A program made the translations under genes and the position numbers. Source: Caldilineaceae bacterium (GTDB taxonomy: Bacteria; Chloroflexota; Anaerolineae; Caldilineales; Caldilineaceae). Taken from it: a stretch of 5,385 nt of DNA. The notes beneath the pieces are model-generated. The model was given only the letters and a program-made list of their open reading frames with translations. It did no database searches and had not been told where the DNA came from. The stretch lies in contig JAPKMV010000289.1 of assembly GCA_026645635.1 (NCBI GenBank), positions 1-5,385 on the forward strand, read 5' to 3'. The first letter of the stretch is position 1. Every line of letters starts with the position of its first letter. Below, one piece after another: positions 1 through 5,385 of the stretch.

Positions 1-615
1 ACGGCGACCAACACCATCCCAGGGCCGATCCTGCCGGGCGGTACGGCGTCGATCAACATCCTGCTGCGCGTGACGGCGCTGGAGCCGGCGACCTACATCA
101 ACTGGGCGGAGATCCTGCTCGTCTACGACGAAGAAGGCAATCCGCATCAGGATGAAGACTCGACGCCGAACGACGATCCGGGTGACGACGACATCGACGG
201 CGATGGCATCCCGGACGAGGACGACATCGACTCGGCGGTGGTGGAGATCCAGAAGCCGACGGCGATCACCCTGAGCAGCTTCACGGCCAACTTCTCGGGC
301 GGCGTGATTCGGGTGCTCTGGACGACGACGCTGGAACTGGACACGCTCGGCTTCCATCTCTACCGCAGCATGTCGGGCGGGCTGAACGATGCCGTGCGCA
401 TCACGCCAGCCTTGATCCCCGGCCAGGGCAGCGATGGCGGCGCCTACAGCTTCAACGACACGCGGATCACTGCCGGCGTCACCTACTGGTACTGGCTGGT
501 GGAAACCGAGACGACCGGTACGATCAACTACTACGGCCCGGTGCGCGCCACCGCAATCCAGGGCTATGATCCTGAGGGTCGGATGGGCATCTTCCTGCCG
601 ATCATCTCACGCTAA
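1..615 (+). CDS. C-terminal part of a secreted multidomain surface protein (5' end outside the window)
   Basis: The frame is open from base 1 to the TAA at 613-615, giving 204 residues of a longer protein; the GTG at 70 is internal, not a start. Window residues 1-50 look like the end of a DUF11-type extracellular repeat. Residues 43-77 are an acidic linker (18 of 35 residues are D or E) holding a DxDxDGxxD calcium-binding-like motif (D64, D66, D68, D72), as in thrombospondin type 3 repeats. Residues 87-184 resemble a fibronectin-III-like beta-sandwich with the motifs VLWTTTLELDTLGFHLYRS and GVTYWYWLVET, a type common in extracellular proteins of Chloroflexota. The chain ends GRMGIFLPIISR, a short tail I associate with exported proteins of that phylum. 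No LPXTG motif or C-terminal membrane anchor is visible. It is probably an adhesin-like or cell-surface structural protein; no catalytic domain lies in the visible part. A terminator follows directly. Confidence 0.85.
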   Translation, partial: TATNTIPGPILPGGTASINILLRVTALEPATYINWAEILLVYDEEGNPHQDEDSTPNDDPGDDDIDGDGIPDEDDIDSAVVEIQKPTAITLSSFTANFSGGVIRVLWTTTLELDTLGFHLYRSMSGGLNDAVRITPALIPGQGSDGGAYSFNDTRITAGVTYWYWLVETETTGTINYYGPVRATAIQGYDPEGRMGIFLPIISR

Positions 616-617
616 CC

Positions 618-648
618 TTGTGGGGCGATTTGCCAAATCGCCCCACAA
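618..648 (+). repeat. Perfect 31-nt palindrome after the surface-protein gene
   Basis: Two perfect 15-nt arms (TTGTGGGGCGATTTG and its complement) flank a single central C at 633. It starts two bases after the TAA of the upstream gene. No T-run follows, so alone it is not a canonical intrinsic terminator. In RNA it would form a hairpin of about 13 bp with a small loop, directly before the real terminator. It could be a 3'-end stabiliser, an upstream part of a double terminator, or a dispersed repeat; the sequence does not decide. Confidence 0.8.
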
Positions 649-656
649 ACTGAGGG

Positions 657-699
657 AAAGACAGGCCGGGAATCGCACTGATTCCCGGCCTGTCTTTTT
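657..699 (+). terminator. Strong intrinsic (rho-independent) terminator
   Basis: There are perfect 18-nt complementary arms at 657-674 and 680-697, with a 5-nt loop (GCACT). The stem is GC-rich in its middle. The descending arm runs into five T's (695-699), and the A's at 657-659 mirror them, so the hairpin could also act on the minus strand. It ends the transcript of the surface-protein gene 42 bases after its stop. The next promoter begins eight bases after the T-run, which separates it from the transporter gene. Confidence 0.9.
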
Positions 700-706
700 G
701 TCCAAG

Positions 707-735
707 TTGACGTTTCGCCTGGAATCCGGTTAAAT
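707..735 (+). promoter_or_regulatory. Sigma70-like promoter of the GPH transporter gene
   Basis: TTGACG at 707-712 matches the -35 consensus at five of six positions, and TTAAAT at 730-735 matches the -10 at four of six. The spacer is exactly 17 bp. Transcription would start near 742 and leave a leader of about 45 nt before the ATG at 787. The position right after a terminator and before a gene supports it. Confidence 0.6.
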
Positions 736-774
736 GGGGCGAGCACAGTCAATCATCCCATCAGCCCAAAAACA

Positions 775-780
775 AGCAGG
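775..780 (+). promoter_or_regulatory. Ribosome binding site of the transporter gene
   Basis: AGCAGG differs from AGGAGG at one base and lies six bases before the ATG at 787. It supports this ATG; no other in-frame start codon occurs between it and the promoter. Confidence 0.55.
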
Positions 781-786
781 CGTCAC

Positions 787-2154
787 ATGTCCACCAAACC
801 GTTTCTGTCGCCCGGTCGCCAGGCTGCCTATGCCGTGGGTCAGCTTGGCTGGTCGACGCTCGTCAACATCATCGGCCTGGTGCTGGTCTATTTCTACCTG
901 CCGCCGGATAACGCCGGGTTGCCCACACTGATCACGACAGTGACCTTTCTTGGTGTCTTCAACGCCATCACTCTCATCGCTGCGTCGGGCCGGCTTTGGG
1001 ACGCCATCACCGACCCGATCATTGCGAACCTGAGCGACCGGTGGAAGTCTCCGCGCGGGCGGCGCATCCCCTTCCTGGCGGTCGGCGCGCTGCCAGCCGC
1101 GCTCTTCTGCACGCTGATGTTTGTGCCCATCATGCGCGAGGTGAGCACGATCAACATCGTCTGGCTGGTGGCGATGCAGTTGCTCTTCTACCTCTTTCTC
1201 ACCGTCTACGTGACGCCCTATTTTGCGCTGCTGCCGGAACTGGGTCACACCGCCAACCAGCGGCTCAACCTTTCCACCTGGATCTCCATCACCTACGCGC
1301 TGGGCATCATCGTCGCCGCGCAGACGCCGGCCCTGGCCGACGTGGTGCAGAACGCCCTGGGCGTTCAGGACAAGGTCACGGCGCTGCAGATCGCGGTGGG
1401 CGGGCTGGCCTTCGTGGCGATGCTGCTCATGTATGTGCCGGTGTTCTTCATCGACGAGAACAAGTACACGGAACGGGCGCCCTCCGAAGTGAAGCTCTTC
1501 GATGCGCTGCGCGCCACTTTCCGCAACACCAACTTCCGCTACTATGTCGTGGCGGATTTCTCCTATTTTATGGCGCTGACCATCATCAACACCGGGCTGC
1601 TCTACTACATCACCGTGCTGCTGGGGCTGGAGGAGGCGCTGGTCAGTGCGCTGCTGGCGTTGATGGTGCTGCTCTCTTTCGTCTTCTACCCCTTCGTCAA
1701 CCTGCTGGCGCGGCGTATCGGCAAAAAGCTCTTGATCGTCGTCGCCTTTTTCTGGATGAGCGCGATCTTCGGTGTGGTCTTCTTCCTCGGACGGCTGCCG
1801 CTGCCGGAGATCGTCCAGGCTTACGGTGTGATCGTGCTCTACGCCGTGCCGCTGGCCTTCCTCGGCGTGCTGCCCAACGCTGTGCTGGGTGACATCGCCG
1901 AGCACGATGCGCGCGCCACCGGCCAGGCGCAGGAGGGCATGTTCTTCGCCGCGCGCACACTGATGCAGAAGCTGGGGCAGACGCTGGGCATCGTCGTCTT
2001 TGCCGGGCTGACCACCTTTGGCCGCAACCCCGGCGACGACCTGGGCATCCGGCTGAGCGGCCTGGCGGGCTTTGTGCTCTGCCTGCTGGCGGGCATCGTC
2101 TTCATCCGCTACGGCGAGCGCAAGCTGCTGGCCGAGCTGCAGGGGGAGGAATAG
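787..2154 (+). CDS. Glycoside-pentoside-hexuronide (GPH) family sugar:cation symporter, MFS superfamily
   Basis: This is a cytoplasmic-membrane transporter of 455 residues, the usual length for GPH symporters, which import sugars, glycosides or uronates with Na+ or H+. About twelve hydrophobic segments are visible, roughly at 18-38, 47-66, 95-114, 122-147, 163-183, 200-222, 251-279, 282-306, 313-334, 341-366, 397-410 and 421-441. Family signatures are [10 protein letters not shown] (69-78) with NLSDRW and GRR (91-93) in the loop after helix 2, [10 protein letters not shown] (143-152) with R159, and [17 protein letters not shown] (368-384) followed by KLGQ (395-398). The substrate cannot be read from sequence, and no sugar hydrolase is in view to suggest one. 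The gene has its own promoter and a weak Shine-Dalgarno site. Its TAG lies inside the inverted repeat that follows. The next gene starts 105 bases on, so cotranscription with the haloperoxidase-like gene is possible but unproven. Confidence 0.93.
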   Translation: MSTKPFLSPGRQAAYAVGQLGWSTLVNIIGLVLVYFYLPPDNAGLPTLITTVTFLGVFNAITLIAASGRLWDAITDPIIANLSDRWKSPRGRRIPFLAVGALPAALFCTLMFVPIMREVSTINIVWLVAMQLLFYLFLTVYVTPYFALLPELGHTANQRLNLSTWISITYALGIIVAAQTPALADVVQNALGVQDKVTALQIAVGGLAFVAMLLMYVPVFFIDENKYTERAPSEVKLFDALRATFRNTNFRYYVVADFSYFMALTIINTGLLYYITVLLGLEEALVSALLALMVLLSFVFYPFVNLLARRIGKKLLIVVAFFWMSAIFGVVFFLGRLPLPEIVQAYGVIVLYAVPLAFLGVLPNAVLGDIAEHDARATGQAQEGMFFAARTLMQKLGQTLGIVVFAGLTTFGRNPGDDLGIRLSGLAGFVLCLLAGIVFIRYGERKLLAELQGEE

Positions 2155-2242
2155 ACCGCGGATTTGGCGGATCAGGCGGATTTCCGCGGATGAAAAAAGC
2201 AATCCGCGTGAATCCGCCGCATCCGCTCAATCCGCGGTCTAT
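2151..2242. repeat. Long inverted repeat built of GCGGAT words
   Basis: Arms of 41 nt (2151-2191 and 2202-2242) surround a 10-nt A-rich loop; the outer 14 bp are perfect and the arms differ at six positions. Each arm holds four GCGGAT hexamers: forward at 2158, 2167, 2176 and 2186, inverted at 2202, 2212, 2221 and 2230. All six mismatches fall in the short spacers as three 2-nt pairs, and none in a hexamer. The left end includes the stop codon of the transporter gene, and the right end lies eight bases before the Shine-Dalgarno site of the next gene. No T-run follows, so it is not a classical terminator. No target-site duplication or coding capacity is seen. It is probably a dispersed intergenic repeat of REP-like type. 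Confidence 0.88.
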
Positions 2243-2249
2243 CATTTGC

Positions 2250-2255
2250 GAGGTG
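2250..2255 (+). promoter_or_regulatory. Ribosome binding site that decides a TTG start
   Basis: GAGGTG lies four bases before the TTG at 2260. No in-frame ATG or GTG is near, and the residues encoded from the TTG form a typical signal peptide, so the TTG is the likely start. Confidence 0.7.
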
Positions 2256-2259
2256 TCGT

Positions 2260-3582
2260 TTGCGTATTCTCTTGGTGCTTCTGATCTTGGCCGCGACGCT
2301 CATCCCCGCGGCCGGGCGCGGCCAGGACGCCGACCCGACGAAGCTGGACGGCGCGGTGGCCTCGGCGTGGGCTGACCTGCTGCTGGAACTGGTGCGCTCG
2401 TCGCCGGGCTTCTCGCCGCCGGTGGCGGCGCGGGCGATGGGTTACCTGGGCGTGACGCTGTGGGAAGCGGTGGCGCCGGGGACGCCCGCAGGCGTGTCGT
2501 TGGCCGCACAGCTCAACGCCATGCCCGAGCTGCCGCGCCCAGAGCCGGACGCCGTTTACGATTGGCGGCTGGTGGCCAACAGCGCAGCCGCAGGTGTGCT
2601 GCGCCGCCTCTTCGCCGACGCCGGCGCGCCGCCGCGGGTCTCCATCGACGGGTTGGAGAACAGCCTGCGCCAGCGCTACGCGGCTGGGCTGCCGCGGGAC
2701 GTAGTGCGGCGTTCGATAGCCCACGGCCGGTTGGTGGCTGCCGCGATCTTCGCCTGGGCGCGCACCGACGGCGGCCATGAAGGCTATATGTTCAACTTCC
2801 CCGTGCAGTACGAACCGCCTGCCGGCCCCGGCCTCTGGACGCCGACGCCGCCCGGCTATCAGCGCGCGATGCAGCCATTCTGGGGCGAGAATCGTCCCTT
2901 CTTGCTGGCCGATGGCGGCGAGTGTTTGCCGCCGCCGCCGCCGCCGTATGACACGCGCCCCGACTCGGACATGTACGCCGATGCCCTGGCCGTCTACAAG
3001 GCGGTGCGCGATCTGACGCAGGAGCAGCGGGAGATCGCCCTGTTCTGGGCCGATGATCCCACGCTGACGGCGACGCCGCCCGGCCATTCGTGGGCCATCG
3101 CCACCCAGGTGCTGCGCGATGAGCGCGCCACGCTGGCGCGGGCCGCCGAGACCTACGCCCGGCTGGGCATTGCCGTGGCCGACGCGTTTGTGGCCTGCTG
3201 GCACGCCAAATATTTCTACAACCGCCTGCGCCCGATCACCTACATCCAACAGGTGATCGACCCGACCTGGAACGCGCCGCGGGTGACCGATCCGGTGCTG
3301 ACGCCGCCTTTTCCCGAATATCCCAGCGGCCATGCCACGGAAGCGGGCGCGGCTGCGGTGGTGTTGGGTGCGATCTTCGGCGAGGACTATGCGTTTGCCG
3401 ACCGCACCCAGGCGCGCCTCGGCTTTGCGCCCCGCTCGTTTCCCTCATTTCGCGCCGCCGCCGAAGAAGCTGCGGTCTCGCGCCTGTTTGGCGGGATTCA
3501 CTTCCCGAGCGGCAACGCGGCCGGGCTGGTGCAGGGCGAGTGCGTAGGGCGCCGCGCCGCCGACCTGCGCTTCTATCGTTGA
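2260..3582 (+). CDS. Secreted vanadium-dependent haloperoxidase / PAP2-like protein
   Basis: The 440-residue protein starts at TTG behind a good Shine-Dalgarno site. Residues 1-23 form a Sec signal peptide (MR, then a hydrophobic run to about 19), so the enzyme should act outside the membrane. The C-terminal half carries the three-part vanadate/phosphate-binding signature of vanadium haloperoxidases and PAP2 phosphatases: K317 with six residues to R324-P325, P355-S-G-H358, and S407-R408 with five residues to H414. The acid usually four residues after that last histidine is G418 here (HFPSGN). The N-terminal half is probably helical, as in the family, with six consecutive prolines at 224-229. 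Known family activities are halide oxidation with peroxide or phosphate-ester hydrolysis; sequence alone does not choose between them. The neighbours give no pathway, and a terminator-like hairpin follows. Confidence 0.88.
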   Translation: MRILLVLLILAATLIPAAGRGQDADPTKLDGAVASAWADLLLELVRSSPGFSPPVAARAMGYLGVTLWEAVAPGTPAGVSLAAQLNAMPELPRPEPDAVYDWRLVANSAAAGVLRRLFADAGAPPRVSIDGLENSLRQRYAAGLPRDVVRRSIAHGRLVAAAIFAWARTDGGHEGYMFNFPVQYEPPAGPGLWTPTPPGYQRAMQPFWGENRPFLLADGGECLPPPPPPYDTRPDSDMYADALAVYKAVRDLTQEQREIALFWADDPTLTATPPGHSWAIATQVLRDERATLARAAETYARLGIAVADAFVACWHAKYFYNRLRPITYIQQVIDPTWNAPRVTDPVLTPPFPEYPSGHATEAGAAAVVLGAIFGEDYAFADRTQARLGFAPRSFPSFRAAAEEAAVSRLFGGIHFPSGNAAGLVQGECVGRRAADLRFYR

Positions 3583-3595
3583 GCGTTCGTGGTTC

Positions 3596-3624
3596 TGGCG
3601 AATTTGTACGCTCTGGCGTATGAT
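3596..3624 (+). promoter_or_regulatory. Possible promoter ahead of leuB, weak -35
   Basis: TATGAT at 3619-3624 matches the -10 consensus at five of six positions. The hexamer 17 bp upstream (TGGCGA, 3596-3601) matches the -35 at only three. A small inverted repeat, TACGC-TCTG-GCGTA at 3607-3620, touches the -10, and TCTGGCG occurs twice, 18 bp apart, at 3594 and 3612. These could be operator elements or chance. I found no better promoter between here and leuB. Confidence 0.3.
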
Positions 3625-3647
3625 ATGCACCGACAGAACGCAATGGC

Positions 3648-3699
3648 GCGGAGACGCAGAGCAGCGAGCAATGGCTGCCTTTGCGTCTCCGCTTATTTT
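3648..3699 (+). terminator. Terminator-like hairpin between the haloperoxidase-like gene and leuB
   Basis: Perfect 11-nt arms (GCGGAGACGCA at 3648-3658, complement at 3682-3692) enclose a second stem (GCAGC 3661-3665 with GCTGC 3674-3678). The T-rich tract TTATTTT follows at 3693-3699. The form fits an intrinsic terminator for the upstream gene, 65 bases after its stop. The stem words (GGAGACGCAGAG type) also resemble dispersed intergenic repeats seen in many environmental bacterial genomes. If leuB is transcribed from the -10 at 3619, this hairpin lies in its leader. Confidence 0.6.
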
Positions 3700-3762
3700 G
3701 GGGTCTGACGGCCGCAGTCGTTGACCCTGCCCACACCCTGCACAGCGTAGAGAAAGAGAATT

Positions 3763-4845
3763 ATGGACGCAACAATCGTCGTGCTGGCCGGTGACGGCAT
3801 CGGCCCGGAAGTCACCAATGAGGCGAAGAAGATTCTGGATGCAGTAGGCGCCCGCTTCGGCCACAGCTTCGCCTACGACCATCAGATGATGGGCGGCTGC
3901 GCCATCGACGCCTACGGCACAAGCCTGCCCGACGCCACGGTGGAGGCGTGTCTGGCCGCGGACGCCGTGCTGCTCGGCGCAGTGGGCGGCCCCAAGTGGG
4001 ACCTTCCCACGGCCAAAGACCGGCCGGAGCGGGGGCTGCTGGCGCTGCGCAAGGCGCTCAACCTTTTCGCCAACCTGCGCCCGGTGAAGCTGCACCCGCA
4101 ACTGATCGCCGCCAGCGCGATCAAGCCGGAGGTGCTGGCCGGCGTCGACCTGCTGGTGATCCGCGAGTTGACCGGCGGCGCCTATTTCGGCCCGCGCAAA
4201 GAGGCCGGCGACGAAGGCTACGAAGCCTACGACACCATGCTCTACACCCGCCCCGAGATCGAGCGGGTGGTGCGCCTCGCGGCGGAGGCTGCCCGCGGAC
4301 GCTCCAAGCGGCTGGCCAGCGTGGACAAGGCCAATGTGCTCGCTTCCAGTCGCCTCTGGCGTCGCGTCACCGTCGAGGTGATGCAGGAGTACCCTGATGT
4401 CCAACTCGAACATGTGCTGGTCGATGCGATGGCCATGCACCTGATCCGCCGCCCGGCCAGCTTCGACGTGGTGGTGGCGGAAAACCTCTTTGGCGACATC
4501 CTCACCGACGAGGCGTCGATGCTGGCCGGCTCGATGGGGATGCTGCCCTCCGCCAGCCTGGGCGACAAGCGCAATGGCCACGACCTGCCGCTGGGTCTCT
4601 ATGAGCCGATCCACGGCAGCGCGCCCGACATCGCCGGCCAGGGCATCGCCAACCCGCTGGCCACGATCCTGAGCACGGCGCTGCTGCTGCGCCACAGCCT
4701 GGGGTTGGAGCAGGAGGCGCAGGCGGTCGAGGCCGCGGTGGACGCAGTGCTCAACCAGGGCGTGCGCACCGGCGACATCGCCGACCCGGGCAGCGAGGTG
4801 GTGGGAACGAGGGTGATGGGGGATTTGGTGGCGGCGCGGATTTGA
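3763..4845 (+). CDS. leuB: 3-isopropylmalate dehydrogenase
   Basis: LeuB oxidises and decarboxylates 3-isopropylmalate to 2-oxoisocaproate with NAD+, the third step of leucine synthesis, in the cytoplasm. The 360 residues match the family length. By analogy with the Thermus enzyme the substrate-binding arginines are R96, R106 and R134, the catalytic pair is Y141 and K189, and the metal-binding aspartates are D221, D245 and D249. Offsets to the reference numbering are constant (+2, then +4), so nothing essential is missing. GDGIGPEV (10-17) and the NAD-binding stretch [15 protein letters not shown] (284-298) are intact; D289 at the discriminating position indicates NAD rather than NADP. Substrate-loop residues are of the LeuB type, not isocitrate or tartrate dehydrogenase. 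The ATG at 3763 follows a purine-rich tract (AGAGAAAGAG) that is a poor Shine-Dalgarno match. No other leu gene is in view, so it is not in a visible leuCD operon. Confidence 0.97.
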   Translation: MDATIVVLAGDGIGPEVTNEAKKILDAVGARFGHSFAYDHQMMGGCAIDAYGTSLPDATVEACLAADAVLLGAVGGPKWDLPTAKDRPERGLLALRKALNLFANLRPVKLHPQLIAASAIKPEVLAGVDLLVIRELTGGAYFGPRKEAGDEGYEAYDTMLYTRPEIERVVRLAAEAARGRSKRLASVDKANVLASSRLWRRVTVEVMQEYPDVQLEHVLVDAMAMHLIRRPASFDVVVAENLFGDILTDEASMLAGSMGMLPSASLGDKRNGHDLPLGLYEPIHGSAPDIAGQGIANPLATILSTALLLRHSLGLEQEAQAVEAAVDAVLNQGVRTGDIADPGSEVVGTRVMGDLVAARI

Positions 4846-4859
4846 GAGGCTGGAGAGCG

Positions 4860-4951
4860 AGAGATTGGGAGATTAGGAGATTGAGAGATTAGGAGATTCG
4901 CGCAGTCGCCTCAATCTCTCAATCGCTTAATCTCCTAATCTCTCAATCTCC
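4860..4951. repeat. Long inverted repeat built of GAGATT words with 8-nt period
   Basis: The left arm has five GAGATT hexamers at 4861, 4869, 4877, 4885 and 4893, an exact 8-nt period. The right arm has their complement AATCTC at 4913, 4929, 4937 and 4945 in the same period, with a variant AATCGC at 4921. In one register 38-nt arms (4861-4898 with 4913-4950) pair with five mismatches, three of them G-U pairs in RNA, around a 14-nt loop. In another register 23 nt pair perfectly (4876-4898 with 4929-4951), so the structure can slip. It begins 15 bases after the leuB stop and ends 28 bases before the ppc ATG. No T-run follows. It is too short in period for CRISPR and has no coding capacity. Confidence 0.88.
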
Positions 4952-4979
4952 AATCACTGATTTCAATACCACAATTACT

Positions 4980-5385
4980 ATGAACGATCTCCACCAGCAG
5001 CGCCTAAGCGCCAATATCCATCTACTCGGTGACCTGCTCGGCGAGACGATTGTCGAGCAGGAGGGGCGCGCCATCTTCGAGCTGGAAGAGGAAGTGCGCA
5101 GTCTGACCAAGGCATGGCGCGCCGGAGATGCGACGGCGTCGGCGCGCATCCAGGCGTTGATGTCGAGCCTGGTGGACGATCTGCCGCGCCTGCAGCCGGT
5201 GCTCAAGGCCTTCACCACCTATTTCCAGTTGGTCAATCTGGCCGAAGAGGAGCAGCGCACACAGATTCTGCGCAACCGGGCGCAGGAGGCGCAATCCACC
5301 GGCGTGCCCGTGCGCGAGACCGTGGCCGAAGCGGTGGAACGGCTGCAAGAGGAACAGATCAGCGCCGAAGAACTCCAGCGCATCC
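4980..5385 (+). CDS. ppc: Phosphoenolpyruvate carboxylase, N-terminal part (3' end outside the window)
   Basis: PEP carboxylase adds bicarbonate to phosphoenolpyruvate to give oxaloacetate, refilling the TCA cycle; it is a cytoplasmic tetramer of about 900 residues. Only the first 135 codons are present. The typical N-terminus is visible: [21 protein letters not shown] (9-29), the [17 protein letters not shown] helix (34-50), and [17 protein letters not shown] (77-93), the family's conserved helix with NLAEE. The catalytic His, Lys and Arg regions lie beyond the window. The ATG at 4980 is the only in-frame ATG that keeps the family N-terminus, yet no Shine-Dalgarno sequence precedes it; the 28 bases between the upstream repeat and the ATG are AT-rich and pyrimidine-rich. 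A leaderless or very short-leader mRNA is possible. It is functionally unrelated to leuB apart from central carbon supply. Confidence 0.93.
   Translation, partial: MNDLHQQRLSANIHLLGDLLGETIVEQEGRAIFELEEEVRSLTKAWRAGDATASARIQALMSSLVDDLPRLQPVLKAFTTYFQLVNLAEEEQRTQILRNRAQEAQSTGVPVRETVAEAVERLQEEQISAEELQRI

Noticed and set aside
70..615. GTG at 70 as the start of a short separate gene
   Set aside because: The frame is open to the window edge and the upstream residues continue the same extracellular repeat. No ribosome binding site precedes the GTG.
730..2202. 490-codon open frame on the minus strand
   Set aside because: It lies antisense over the whole transporter gene. Its product is rich in Q, H, R, D and E with no recognisable domain, as expected from the complement of GC-rich hydrophobic codons. 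The + strand has clear GPH motifs.
2151..2242. Insertion sequence or autonomous mobile element
   Set aside because: There is no transposase, no target-site duplication at the ends and only 92 bp. A small dispersed repeat is the most that can be said.
2242..3333. 363-codon open frame on the minus strand
   Set aside because: It is antisense to the haloperoxidase-like gene, rich in R, G, H and A with no motif. It is a by-product of GC-rich codon use.
3625..3708. 27-codon leader peptide before leuB
   Set aside because: It has one leucine codon and no run of branched-chain codons, and no ribosome binding site, so it does not fit a classical leu attenuation peptide.
3721..3753. TTGACC at 3721 as -35 of a leuB promoter
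   Set aside because: No acceptable -10 hexamer lies 16-18 bp downstream; the nearest T/A-containing hexamers match poorly and at the wrong spacing.
3445..4695. 416-codon open frame on the minus strand
   Set aside because: It is antisense to leuB and the end of the preceding gene, and shows no family signature. All LeuB catalytic residues are on the + strand.
4860..4951. CRISPR-like array
   Set aside because: The repeat unit is 8 nt with 2-nt spacers, and the two halves face each other. No 23-47-nt repeats with unique spacers and no cas genes are present.

Overview
The window is GC-rich bacterial DNA with five genes, all on the + strand, separated by intergenic gaps that are unusually rich in inverted repeats. 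No taxonomic marker is present. The short C-terminal tail of the first protein (ending FLPIISR after a fibronectin-like domain), the GC-rich coding sequence and the word-built intergenic hairpins resemble what I know from Chloroflexota (Anaerolineae/Caldilineae-type genomes). This placement is an inference, not a demonstration.

Layout: (1) 1-615, the 3' end of a large secreted surface protein: the tail of a DUF11-like repeat, an Asp-rich calcium-binding-like linker, a fibronectin-III-like domain and a short C-terminal tail. (2) 616-786, a clean transcription boundary: a 31-nt perfect palindrome, a strong intrinsic terminator, then a sigma70-like promoter (TTGACG-N17-TTAAAT). (3) 787-2154, a 12-helix sugar:cation symporter of the GPH family. 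(4) 2151-2242, a long inverted repeat built from eight GCGGAT words, whose first bases include the transporter's stop codon. (5) 2260-3582, a secreted vanadium-haloperoxidase/PAP2-type enzyme that starts at TTG. (6) 3583-3762, a gap with a promoter-like -10 element followed by a terminator-like hairpin. (7) 3763-4845, leuB, 3-isopropylmalate dehydrogenase, with all expected catalytic residues. (8) 4860-4951, a second long inverted repeat, made of GAGATT words with an exact 8-nt period. (9) 4980-5385, the first 135 codons of ppc, phosphoenolpyruvate carboxylase, cut by the window end.

The genes do not form one pathway. LeuB (leucine synthesis) and PEP carboxylase (anaplerotic oxaloacetate supply) are core metabolism. 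The symporter and the secreted haloperoxidase-like protein look like accessory cell-surface functions, and their relationship is only adjacency. The least explained feature is the pair of intergenic elements at 2151-2242 and 4860-4951. They differ in sequence but share a design: four or five copies of a hexamer per arm at 8-10-nt spacing, the same words inverted in the other arm, and nearly all arm mismatches confined to the spacers between words.
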